DNA of 64,000 bases from Meconema thalassinum (taxonomy: Eukaryota > Arthropoda > Insecta > Orthoptera > Tettigoniidae): assembly GCA_946902985.2 (NCBI GenBank), contig OX336397.1:185012813-185076812 (forward strand), written 5' to 3'. Made by a program: the position numbers and the translations under genes. The notes beneath the pieces are model-generated. The model did not search any database and had not been told where the DNA came from. It saw only the letters and a list, made by a program, of their open reading frames with translations. Below, one piece after another: positions 25,324 through 36,013 of this stretch; position 1 is the stretch's first letter; the number at the start of each line of letters is the position of its first letter.

Positions 25324-25948
25324 TCATTGGAGCCTAGACCGCTCTATTCTATTTTGCAATGGTTCCCCTCTTACCATCTCTCTGACTCTCGCATTCCTTA
25401 CTCTGTCCATTCTTGTTACTCCTACCCTATTCCTCTGGAATTTCATCTCCACTGCTCGTAATTTACTCTTGTCCCTTTCCTTCATCACCCATGTTTCTGA
25501 ACCGTACGTCAAAATTGGCAAAAAGTAAGTCTTGTAGATGATTCCTTTACATTTTTGTGGTACATCTTTAATCCATATCATCCCCCTAACACTCTTGAAA
25601 AATCCATCTGCGCACCTTCCCCTTTCATTTATTTCCATCCTGTTGCCTCCCTTTTCTTCAATTATGCTTCCCAAGTAATTGAAGCATTCTACTTTCTGCA
25701 ACTGCTGTCCTCCAAGTGTTATGCCCATATCCACTGTTCTTCCTCTTCGTTGTGGTGACCACTTCACTCTTTTTTGCTGAGAACTTCATCCCATATGATA
25801 ACACTACCTTCTCCCACTCACCCAATTGCTCTTGTACGTCTTCCTCATCCTCTCCCCTTACCAGAAGTTCATCAGCAAACAACTTTGCCTTCATTTTTTT
25901 TTTCACCAATGCTATTTACCAGTTTTCGTATGATTTCATCCATCACCA
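25324..25948 (-). pseudogene. LINE reverse transcriptase, C-terminal half
   Basis: This continues RT after the 1.43-kb insertion: V-M-D-E-I-I-R-K-L near 25,945, then the catalytic box at about 25,868-25,879. That box reads F-A-D-E instead of F-A-D-D, so one catalytic Asp is lost. Further on are F-N-Y-L-G-S-I-I near 25,675 and Y-G-S-E-T-W near 25,490, typical of the region after the palm in RTE-like elements. There are frame changes near 25,730-25,800 and 25,900. Confidence 0.8.
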
Positions 25949-27379
25949 CTGTGCCGTCAGGCCTTTCGCAGATGTTGTCGCAGTGGAAGTGTGTACCTAT
26001 TAGTCTTGCGCTGGGCCCATGATTCATGACTAGGTGGTGAAAGGATAACAGAAACAGAGGCAGTGGACTGAACTTACATCCACATTGCTGTGAATGCAAG
26101 TTCAATTCGAATCCCGTAACTACGAAGAACCAAGGGCCTAGCCTAGTTGCTTAAAGAATAAAGAACTAAACAACGTACGGAATAAGGTACACAAACACGC
26201 CGCATAGGTAAAGGAACGGAAATGAATTCTCCAAGGGAATAGGCCTAAGAAATGACGAGGAAGCATTACATGCTAAGGTGAGGTTATGTAGTTGTCAAAC
26301 GTATGAAATAAGGTAAACTGACGATACAAAGGACCGTGACGTTAAGGTAATGGGCGGTAGGAGGTAAAGGTAAATGGGGAGAGAGAATACTCTTAAAGAG
26401 TAAAATTACATTGTGAAATATGAAAGATTAAAGGGCTAGACAAAGGAGTCAGGAAAACTGAGTGTACCACCAAAATAGTGAACGGTAACTCTAATACCGC
26501 AGAAGAAATGGAGTAGGTGAAGGAGTATGAGACAGGACGGAGTTTAATAAAAGCGCGCGTAGATATGACGTAGATAAATAAATGATTAAAATGAGGGGCA
26601 AGAATCCGAAATAAAATAAACACAAGGGACGTTACGTTACACTAAAGAAAAGATATCCATCAAAATAAGTTACGCCAGAAAGGGATTAAGCAATACTCAT
26701 AGACTTGCGTTGGAGACGCAATCTTAAGATAAGGGAGGCAAACAAAAGATACGAGGTATGGTAATGGTCTTACTGGTGAAAGAACTATACAGTAAAACGA
26801 ACCAAATACCCATACAAAAAGATACGACGATAGGAGGACAAAGATAACGGGAACGGAACAAATTTACAATGGACATATTAAAAAGGCCATAGTATTCCAT
26901 ACAGTAATCAAATACAAAGGCAGAAAGACGTGACCTACCTTGATGGAATCTGCTTAATCCGGCATCACGGAATTACATTAAATAAACTAGATTCACACCT
27001 CTACGCACACCTTTATAATAAACACTAGAAAAGGGAGTAAAAACCGAAAGAAAAACACGGCATCTCTAAGACGAGAGCGGGAGCACAGAATATAAAGTCC
27101 TACATGGGAGATAAAAAACAGAAGACTGCCCGGAGAGTAACAAAGGGTAGTCACTGGTGACGGAAAAGAGAAGATAAAAGGGAAGAGGTGTCACTTATCA
27201 CGATTCGGCATAGCAAGAAATTACTATAACGAAACTTGATCAACAATTATAGAAATGCCCACTCATCTGCTCGGTTACCCTGGCCAGTAATAACCAAGAG
27301 GAAAAGAGAACAGTTCCAATAATTGACACGCAGAAGGGAAAAAGAAAAAAAAGATATCTACAGGTGGAAGAAAATGGTT
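25949..27379. mobile_element. Unidentified 1.43-kb insertion in the LINE reverse transcriptase
   Basis: RT coding stops at 27,380 (...L-F-I-L-V on the minus strand) and resumes at 25,948 (...V-M-D-E-I). The join is flanked by CACCA at 25,944-25,948 and 27,380-27,384, a candidate 5-bp target duplication. The interior is purine-rich on the plus strand with no frame I recognise, and I saw no terminal inverted repeats. A B-box-like TTCGAATCCC lies near 26,105-26,116. Confidence 0.7.
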
Positions 27380-28100
27380 CACCAATATAAATAACAAGGG
27401 TGAGAGGGCACTTCTTTGTTTCAGACCACTCTCCAGTTGAAACCAATCCGTTCTCTCCCTTCCCAACTTTACACAGCTTTTGCTTCCCTCGTACATTGCT
27501 TTCACTCTTGCCACTGTCTCCTTCTTCACTGCTTTTGCTCTCATTGCTTCCCATACATTGTTTCTATTAATACTATCATATGATTTCTCAATATCCAAGG
27601 AGGCCATCACCAGATCTTTCCCATATTCATAATGGTGTTCTTGTAGCTGTCTTACAGCAAAGATGAGGTCAACTGTTGACCTTCCTGGCCTGAATGCATA
27701 CTGTTCTTCCCTCAGCCTATCTGCAACTTCTGTCCGAATTCTTCTCTCCAGTACCTTCTCAAATATGTTGGCACAGTGGCACATGAGTGTAATTCCCCTG
27801 TAGTTCTTGCATTCCTTCCTACTTCCCTTTTTAAATATGGGTATTATTATCCCTCTTTTCCAGTCCTCTGGTATATTCTTCACCCTCCATATCACTTTCA
27901 TTTCTCGAAAGAACCACCCTGCAGCTCTTACCATCTCCACACTCACTTCATTTATTCGCGGTGCCTTTCCCCATTTCATCTTCTTTAATGCTTCCTCCTC
28001 TTCTTTCAATGCCAATTCCTTCTCTGAAATTTTTTAGTCACTGTTTGTTTCTTCCTCCACAATGTCCACTATGCTGGTTTTAGTTGGATTTAGGAGTTCC
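27380..28100 (-). pseudogene. LINE reverse transcriptase, N-terminal half
   Basis: Clear RT motifs on the minus strand: K-M-K-W-G-K-A-P near 27,975, I-P-I-F-K-K-G-S-R-K near 27,830, N-Y-R-G-I-T-L (about 27,795), the F-R-P-G-R-S-T-V-D-L box near 27,690, and a palm segment with S-L-D-I-E-K-S-Y-D-S-I near 27,585. Downstream L-K-Q-R-S-A-L-S-P-L-L-F differs from the usual Q-G before S. The frame is cut by the insertion at 27,379. Confidence 0.85.
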
Positions 28101-28411
28101 TTGAAGTATTCTCTCCAGATAATCTTTATACTTCTTCCATATTTTCTACCTCCTTTCCATTCCTGTCCACCATTCTGACATTATCCCCTGTATCTCTTCT
28201 CTTTGCCTTTATCATTCCATACAACACTTTCTTACTGCCATCACAGTCCTCCTCCATCATTTCTGTCCATTTCTCAAGCCATTTCTTTTTCTCTTCCTTC
28301 ACTACTTCTCCTGCTTCTTTCTTCCACTCTTAGTACTCTTCTCTTGTTCTGTGTGTCCTCTGTTGGAAACATTTCCTGAATGCTTAATTTGTCTTTTTCA
28401 CTGCTTCCTTA

Positions 28412-28743
28412 AGCCTCCGTGGCTTAGGCGGCAGCACGCCAGCCTCTCACCGCTGAGTCCGTGGTTCAAATCCCGGTCACTCCATGTGAGATCTGTGCTG
28501 GACAGAACGGAGGCAGACAGGTTTTTCCCCGGGTACTCCGGTTTTCCCTGTCAAAATTTCATTCCAGCAACACTCTCCACTATCATTTCATTTCCTCTGT
28601 CATTCATTTAATCATTGCCCCAGAGGAGTGCGTCAGGCCTCGGCAGCCGGCACAGTTCATATCCTCGCCGCTAGATAGGGGCTTCATTCATTCCATTCCT
28701 GACCCAGTCGGAGACTGGAAGCAGGCTGTGGATTTTCATTTCA
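28412..28743 (+). mobile_element. tRNA-derived SINE inserted in the LINE linker
   Basis: A 332-bp insertion flanked by a perfect 17-bp direct repeat, TTTTCACTGCTTCCTTA (28,395-28,411 and 28,744-28,760). It begins AGCCTCCGTGGCTTAGGCGG, carries the B-box GGTTCAAATCCC near 28,463-28,474 and ends in a TTTTCATTTCA tail. The head and body match from memory a SINE family common in polyneopteran insect genomes. Confidence 0.92.
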
Positions 28744-28999
28744 TTTTCACTGCTTCCTTAGTTCTTGGTGTTTCCTTCCATCTTTTCTTTCCACTAGTTC
28801 TGCCACACACAGTTTCCGCAGCTTCTACCAACATGTCCCTGAACCTCTTCCATTCTTCTTCACCTGTTCTCGGATCATCTGTCGGTAATTTGTTCCTCAC
28901 TAATATCTGGAACTTTTCCTTATTTCCATCCTCCTTCAGCTCCATGTCCTTATTCTTCTTTCTTGGTTGTCTGTTCTCTTTTCCTTCAGTCCTCTCACC

Positions 29000-29715
29000 T
29001 TGGCAACCAGCAGACGGTGGTCACTGTACCGCACTTCTGAAGGTATTACCCTTATATCCGTGAAACTCTTCTTTATCTCCTTCCCTCATAGAATGTAGTC
29101 CACCACTGATTTCCTAGTCAAATCCCTGCTGAACCAAGTAATTTTTTGGATCTCTCTCTTCTTGTACCATGTGTTTCAAACCAGTAGCCCATTTATCTCG
29201 CACAGTTCCAGCAGTCTCTCTCCTTTCTTATTCCTGTTTCCCCATCCTTCACCACCAATCACATCCTCAAAACCTCTTCTATCAGTTCCGTCATGGGCAT
29301 TTAGGTCCCCCATGATTATCAGGTTCCACCCTACTAAGTGCTTCTCTAACTCTTCTTCAAACTCGTCCGTCTCGCCTTCTATGCATCCCACCTGTGGTGC
29401 ATAAACATGCAGAATATCCAGGTTTCTACCTTTCACTATGATTCTGGCTCTAATTATTCTATCAGTTGCCATCTTTACTTCCTCCCTCAGCCCTTCTCTC
29501 ACCACCATTCCCACTCCATTTCTCTTCCCCTCATCATTTCCTATCCAGTATAGCTGCAATCCATTTCTTAGTTCTTTTCTTCCTTCCCCTCTCCATCTGG
29601 TCTCTGCTAGTACGAGTACATCCAGTTTTCTCCTCTCCATCATATCCACAATCTCCTCCACTCTTCCCATCAATGTCGTTATGTTCAGAGTCCCAATTCG
29701 TAGTCCATTTCCATG
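29000..29715 (-). pseudogene. LINE AP endonuclease domain, broken
   Basis: Minus-strand motifs in order: R-I-G-T-L-N near 29,700, L-A-E-T-R-W near 29,605, G-V-G-M-V-V, Y-A-P-Q-V-G near 29,397, G-D-L-N-A-H-D-G near 29,303, and S-D-H-R-L near 29,010. These are the signature residues of the Mg-dependent endonuclease that nicks target DNA. In-frame stops interrupt it near 29,175 and 29,090. Confidence 0.85.
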
Positions 29716-29839
29716 GCCAGGTCTGTTTCCTTTAGATCTGTCCTTTCCGAGGCCTTTTTCCGTTTTAAAAGCAGTTCAATATCCACTACTGGCATGCTAG
29801 GCCTAACGTAGCTTCACCATAACCCAGGCAAGGGGCCTG

Positions 29840-31240
29840 GTTTTGGTCCGCGAGAGGTATTTTATTTCCCTCAAACCCTCCGGACAAAAATAAATTTATG
29901 AGATCTACACGGGACAAAATGACCGTGTGACTGTGTGTGTGTGATGTGAAAAACTGCCCCCGTCCCTAACAATTCAAACACGACGAAACAAAATTGAATG
30001 AAATTTCTCACTCAGTTAGCTCTAGCAAAGGACATATCAGTGTCATGTTTTATATCGCCGCCATCTCGACGGGAACGTAATGGCGGCCACCCTATTGTTA
30101 TAAACTTAAATCTAAATTACGACCAACCTAATAATATGATCCTTACCAACATTTGCAATAACCAACCTCCATGTAGGAAGCGTCGTTCCACCTAATTACA
30201 AGGTCATCAACCGAATAGTTTGACGATAGTGGCTGTACATGTGTGCAAATCGCGTGTGTGAGTGTATATATCTGCAACCCCACCCCCCCCCCCCACCCCT
30301 ATCAATTCAAACACGACGAAACCGAATTGAACAAAATTTGGTACACAGGTATCATTAGCAAAGGACACCTCAGTGTCCTGCTGTATATCGCCGCCATCAT
30401 GACAGAAACGTAATGGTGGCCACCCAAATGTTCAAAGCTTAAATCTAATAACGATTGACCTAATCATCTGATCTCTACCAAATTTTGCAACAACATACAA
30501 TCATGTAGGAAGCGCCTTTCGACCAAATTACAAGGTCATCAGCAAAAAAGTTTGAAAGATTGCGGCCATGTATTTGTGCAAATTGCGTGTGTGAGTGTGT
30601 AGATCTGTTCACTCATACAATTGAAACACGACGAAACCGAATTCATCGAAATTTGGTACGGAGGTAGCACTATCAAATGACACTACAGTGTCATGTTTTA
30701 TATCGCCACCATCTTGATGGAAACGTAATGACGGCCACCCAAATGTTCAAAGGAAAAATCAAATTATGACTAATCTAATCATCTGATATCTACCAAATTT
30801 TTCATAAACATACCTTTATGTGGGAATCGTCTTTTGACCAATTAACAAGGTCATCAGCCAAATAATTTGAAAAGGGTGGCAGTGTAGTGTGCAAATCGCG
30901 TGTGTGAGTGTGTATATCTCTCCCCCTATCAATTCAAACACGACGAATCGGAATTGAACGAAATTTGGTACAGAGGAAGCTCTCGCAAAGGACACCTCAG
31001 TGTCATGCGATATATTGCCCCCATATTGACGGAAACGTAATGGCGGCCTCCCAAATGTTCAAATCTTAAATCAATTGATGAGATACCTAATCATTCCATC
31101 TCCACCAATTTTTTTTTAAATTTACATTAATGTGGGAAGTGACTTTTGCCTAAACTGCAAGGTCATCAGCCAAATTGTTACAAGATGGCGGCCGTATGAT
31201 TCATGCAAGTATTATAGCCTAACCGTTACTTACTACTCAA
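29840..31240 (+). repeat. Four tandem units of a ~315-bp repeat
   Basis: The AATTCAAACACGACGAA word (AATTGAAAC in one unit) occurs at 29,971, 30,304, 30,619 and 30,931, giving spacings of 333, 315 and 312 bp. Each unit also has a GTGTGTGAGTGT tract, GGACACCTCAGTGTCATG, and TATATCGCCGCCAT followed by ACGTAATGGCGGCC. A fifth diverged unit stands alone at 21.3-21.7 kb. No coding potential. Confidence 0.9.
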
Positions 31241-31361
31241 CAAGTCCTGGCCTCAACAAGGCCTGGCCTCACAAAGTCCGTTCATCGTTCAGAGGGTGGT
31301 TTAAACTACCCTCAAGGGGGTGACCCGTTGGATATCAACATCTTATAATAGAATTATTATA

Positions 31362-32690
31362 CGAAGGTGGATCAAAAGGTTAGTTGCACTAACGCGCTAC
31401 AGCAGCGCGCTGTTTGTCGCATACGTGGGCACATTGGAGAAAGTGACAGACACTGCCCACACGTCTGTTAAGCAGGTCGCTGTGGTGTCTCGTCATGTAT
31501 GGTGTGAATAGCGGCCAAATGCAATGGCGTGTCGGCTGGATGTTCACTCCAAATATGGGGTGCGTGCGACAATCCTATTCCTATGGGTCAAAAGGAAGAA
31601 TTGCACGGATATTCATCGTGAAATTAGGGCTGTGTATGGGGAGCGGGCCATTTCCCGGCAAGGGATCGTAAAGTGGTGTCAGCAATTCGAAGCCGGACGC
31701 ACGGATATCACGGACGAATATCGCGAAGGGAAGCCCGCAACGTCCAGGACCCGCGCAAATGTCAACAGTGTGAATGCAATCATTTGACAGAACCGGCGCA
31801 TTCAACTGAGAGAAATCGCGACGCGGCTGAACATGTCGTATGACAGTGTGTCTCCATTGTTCACGAAGACCTTGGATATCGTAAGCTGTGTCAAAGATGG
31901 GTCCCACGTCTTCTCACCGATGATCACAAGGGACAACGTTTCCAATCCTCCCTGGCATTTTTGCAACGCTATGCCGCAGACGGCAACGGGTTTCTGCGGC
32001 GAATCGTCACAGGTGATGAAACGTGGGTTCGCCACTTCACCCCTGAAACTAACAGAACATCAATGGTATGGGTGCACCTCTCATCACCACAACGAAAGGA
32101 GGCCAAGGTTCAACCTTCAGCCGGTAAGGTTATGGCGACAGTGTTCTTTGACATGGAGGGTTTGCTGCACGTGGAATTCATGCCGAAAGAACGACGATCA
32201 ACGCGGCGTCGTATTGTCAAACGTTGCACCGGTTGCATAAAGCGATTAACGAGAAGCGCCGGGGGCAAATTGAGCGCCGGTGCGATTTTGTTAAACGATA
32301 ACGCAACACCTTACAAGGCCTCAAACGAGCGAACTGCTGTAGCGTTTCAAGTGGGAGGCCTGGCAACATCCACTCTACAGTTCCGACCTAGCGCCATGTG
32401 ACTTTGATCTGTTCGCTAAACTCGAAACGGAGCTCGGGGGTCGACGTTTCCAGACCGATGAGGAGGTGAAGGCCGCTGTCTCCGTGTGGTTGCAGAACGC
32501 TGGAGGTACTTTCTATGCATCCGGCATCAACAATTTGGTTGTGCGTTCGCAGAAATGTCTGGAGTCTCTTGGAAACTATGAGGAAAAGTGGCCTTACATT
32601 ACATGTCGTTATAGTCGTGTTGCTGTTGTATAGGTGGTGTAATAAATGGCCATAACTGGGAAGTACAACTTATTTTTTGATCTGCCCTCG
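31362..32690 (+). mobile_element. Mariner transposon, broken copy
   Basis: A 1,329-bp element between TA dinucleotides (31,360-31,361 and 32,691-32,692). The terminal inverted repeats start CGAAGGTGGATCAAAA and CGAGGGCAGATCAAAA, 19 of 26 bases matching. It encodes one mariner-type transposase with several breaks. TA target choice, ~1.3-kb size and a DD34D triad fit the family. Confidence 0.93.
31524..32632 (+). pseudogene. Mariner transposase (DD34D), broken
   Basis: The cut-and-paste transposase of the element. An N-terminal helix-turn-helix region (about 31,524-31,890) includes W-C-Q-Q-F-E-A-G-R-T-D. Catalytic Asp codons are at 32,015 (T-G-D-E-T-W-V), 32,297 (L-L-N-D-N-A-T-P-Y) and 32,400 (L-A-P-C-D-F-D-L-F). 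A TGA at 31,785-31,787 and frame changes near 31,890 and 32,390 inactivate it. The usual H-D-N box reads N-D-N. The frame ends with TAG at 32,630. SETMAR-like host fusions are not indicated, because the element keeps both ends. Confidence 0.9.
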
Positions 32691-32692
32691 TA

Positions 32693-33714
32693 CCATAGCA
32701 GTAACTAACACTTCTGGCCCACCGTGCCGTATCGTGCTGGGCCCTGCCATCCCGTTGGGTCAAAATGGAGGCTATTGTTTGCTCGCTAGTCCATTTTTTA
32801 GGTTAGGGTTCAATCAATCAATATATAATGTAACACGTTGTTATTCAACAAGTTACTACAACCAACATTCAATACTCATTGAAAAGGACAATGACTATAT
32901 CCATGCATTTAGGAGAAAGTAGGCTACATATTATTTACATATTCTATTCCTCTCTTGCATTTGTCAGAAGACTTTCACGCTGCCTGTAGTTCGCAGTCGC
33001 CATATTGAATATTTCAGACTTATATAACAACAATGCATTATTTATTAAAATCACTGTGACGAAACGCAGCAAATATGTAGTCTCAAAAAGAAAGCTCTCT
33101 CAACAGAATGCGCAAGATAAACAATTCCATACGTTCAAGATGGTGAATGAGTGTACTTTTCTAATGATCCAATCAATACCTCTGGGCGCAAAGGAGAAAA
33201 ACAACGAAACTTGGTAAACGGGGAATGTTTTATACGATAAGACTCTTATCGTTAATGACAAATATATTCAAATAAACCCCTTGATAAAGACACGGAGTTA
33301 CAACTCTATCGATACAGAAAGTAGGATATATGTTCTTTACTGAACGTCCTGTTATAACATTTTTTTTTCACAGTAAAACTCTGAAGACCTTTAATCCTCA
33401 TTTTGGTGTTAAATTGTAAAATAATGAATTGTGTTTTTAAAGAGACGAACCTTTCAGTGAGCCAATCAAAGAATAATATGCCCTAATTGAATTCATTCAA
33501 AAAAGGGGTCGTCCATTGTGGCCGATCGCAAAACTTTAGCCAGACACAAAAAGAGTCACAAAATAAATTATAACTATTTTATCGCTCGTTGGACATATAC
33601 ACAGTTTCTAGTAAATTTGATTCTTTATATTACGCTATACATAGTTAGTACAGGCATTACAGTTTTTGGCTTTCGTGATAATTTACACTGGTGTGACTAA
33701 ACACCTTTTGAATA
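32693..33714. other. AT-rich interval without recognised genes
   Basis: The words TTTAGGAGAAAGTAGGCTA (about 32,908) and GAAAGTAGGATATATGTTCTTT (about 33,317) also occur near 22,785, showing shared dispersed repeat DNA. No gene, RNA or element end is supported. Confidence 0.5.
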
Positions 33715-35787
33715 TAACCTGTTTAAGTAACTTGTTGCCATGGTAACTTGCTACTTGTTTTCATGATAACTTGCTTCTTGTTGTCATGGAAACTTGCTAC
33801 ATGTTGACATGGTAACTTGCTACATGTTGTCAGGATAACCTGCTTCTTGTTGTCATGGTAACTTGCTGCTTGTTGCCATGGTAACATGCTATATGTTGTC
33901 ATGATAACTTGCTCCTTGTTGCTATGATAACTTGCTACATGTTGACATGGTAACTTGCTACTTGTTGAAATGGCAACTTGCTACTTGTTGCTAAGGTAAT
34001 TTGCTACGTGTTGCTGTGGTAACTTGCTGCTTGTTGCTAAGGTAATTTGCTATTTGCTGTCATGATAACTTGCTCCTTGTTGCTATGATAACATGCTACA
34101 TGTTGACATGGTAACTTGCTACTTGTTGCCATGGTAACTTGCTATTTGTTGTCATGATAACTTGCTCCTTGTTGCTATGATAACTTGCTACATGTTGACA
34201 TGGTAACTTGCTACTTGTTGAAATGGTAACTTGCTACTTGTTGCTAAGGTAATTTGCTACGTGTTGCTGTGGTAACTTGTTGCTTGTTGCTAAGGTAATT
34301 TGCTACTTGTTGACATGGTAACTTGCTACATGTTGCTAAGGTAATTTGCTACGTGTTACTGTGGTAACTTGCTGCTTGTTGCTAAGGTAATTTGCTACTT
34401 GTTGACATGGTAATTTGCTACTTGTTGCTGTGGTAACTTGCTTCTTGTTGCTGTGGTAACTTGCTGTTTTGCTGTGGTAACTTGCTACATGTTGACATGG
34501 TAACTTGCTACTTGTTGCCATGGTAACTTGCTACTTGTTGTCATGATAACTTGCTTCTTGTTGCTATGATAACTTGCTACTTGTTGCCATGGTAATTTGC
34601 TATTTGTTGTCATGATATCTTGCTTCTTGTTGATAAGGTAATTTGCTGCTTGTTGCTGTGGTAACGTGCATCTTGTTGCCATGGTAATTTGCTACATGTT
34701 GATATGGTAACATGCTACTTGTTGCTATGGTAATTTGCTATTTGTTGCTGTGATAACTTGCTGCTTTTTGCTATGATAACTTGCTACATGTTGCTATGGT
34801 AACTTGCTACGTGTTGCTGTGGTAACTTGCTGCTTGTTGCTATGATAACTTGCTACATGTTGACATGGTAACTTGCTACTTGTTGCTAAGATAATTTGCT
34901 ACTTGTTGCTGAGGTAACTTGCTTCTTGTTGCTGTGGTAACTTGCTGCTTGTTGCTGTGGTAACTTGCTACTTGTTGCTATGATAACTTGCTAAATGTTG
35001 ACATGGTAACTTGCAACTTGTAGCCGTGGTAACTTGCTACATGTTGTCATGACAACTTGCTTCTTGTTGCTGTGGTAACTTGCTGCTTTTTGCTGTGGTA
35101 ACTTGCTGCTTGTTGCTATGATAACTTGCTATATGTTGCTATGGTAACTTGCTACGTTTTGCTGCGGTAACTTGCTGCTTGTTGCTATGATAACTTGTTA
35201 CATGTTGACATGGTAACTTGCTACTTGTCGCTAAGGTAATTTGCTACTTGTTCCTGTGGTAACTTGCTTCTTGTTGATGTGGTAACTTGCTGCTTTTTGC
35301 TGTGGTAACTTGCTACTTGTTGCTATGATAACTTGCTGCTTGTTGACATGGTAACTTGCTACTTGTTGTCATGGTAACTTGCTACTTGTTGTCATGATAA
35401 CTTGCTTCTTGTTGTTGTGGTAACTTGCTACTTGTCGCAAAGGTAATTTGCTACTTGTTCCTGTGGTAACTTGCTTCTTGTTGACATGGTAACTTGCTAC
35501 TTGTTGTCATGATAACTTGCTACTTGTTGCTATGGTAACTTGCTACTTGTTGCCATGGTAACTTGCTACTTGTTGTCATGATAACTTGCTTCTTGTTGTT
35601 GTGGTAACTTGCTTCTTGTTGCTGTGGTAACTTGCTACATGTTGACATGGTAACTTGCTTCTTATTGCTGTGGTAACTTACTACATGTTGACATGGTAAC
35701 TTGCTACTTGTTGCTGTGGTAACTTGCTGCTTGTTGCTATGATAACTTGCTACATGTTGACATGGTAAATTGCTACATGTTGACATG
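33715..35787 (+). repeat. 23-bp satellite array, left part
   Basis: About 90 copies of a 23-bp monomer close to CATGGTAACTTGCTACTTGTTG plus one base, with variants such as TACATGTTGA, GCTGTGG and GCTAAGG. The array stops abruptly at 35,787 against the foldback terminus and resumes in the same orientation at 56,403. Long minus-strand open frames repeating every 23 codons are artefacts: 23 is not a multiple of 3 and the monomer lacks stops in those frames. Confidence 0.95.
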
Positions 35788-35981
35788 AGTAGGAAATATA
35801 AGCCGAAGCTGGCACAGGGGCTAATGCGCAAGATGGCCGCCGCGCGCAACCAGCCCTATGTTATTCTTATGGAGGGGACAGTCAGAGCTGGCACAGGGGC
35901 TAATGCGCAAAATGGCCGCCATACTCTGAGACAGTGAATGACGTCACAGGGGGAGGTCGGCCGTGTAGTTACTAAATGGAA

Positions 35982-36012
<31 letters not shown>

Positions 36013-36013
<1 letters not shown>

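Larger units (their letters stand above)
25066..29790 (-). mobile_element. Non-LTR retrotransposon (RTE-like), broken, with two nested insertions
   Basis: On the minus strand the order is AP endonuclease, linker, reverse transcriptase, C-terminal domain, then a GAT/ATG microsatellite at the 3' end (25,066-25,082). A microsatellite tail in place of poly(A), together with this domain order, suggests the RTE group; the clade is not certain. It is interrupted by a 1.43-kb insertion in RT and a 332-bp SINE in the linker. Without them the element is about 2.96 kb. Stops and frame changes in both domains show it is inactive. Confidence 0.85.

Noticed and set aside
24965..25528. 187-codon plus-strand frame entering the LINE
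   Set aside because: Its first third is the exon-like fragment, but the remainder is the antisense of the LINE C-terminal domain, read through the microsatellite as a His run.
28461..29063. 200-codon plus-strand frame
   Set aside because: Antisense of the SINE and LINE endonuclease/linker; the minus strand carries the recognisable domains.
33715..35787. CRISPR-like array because of regular short repeats
   Set aside because: Repeats are contiguous 23-mers without unique spacers, in eukaryotic transposon-rich DNA.
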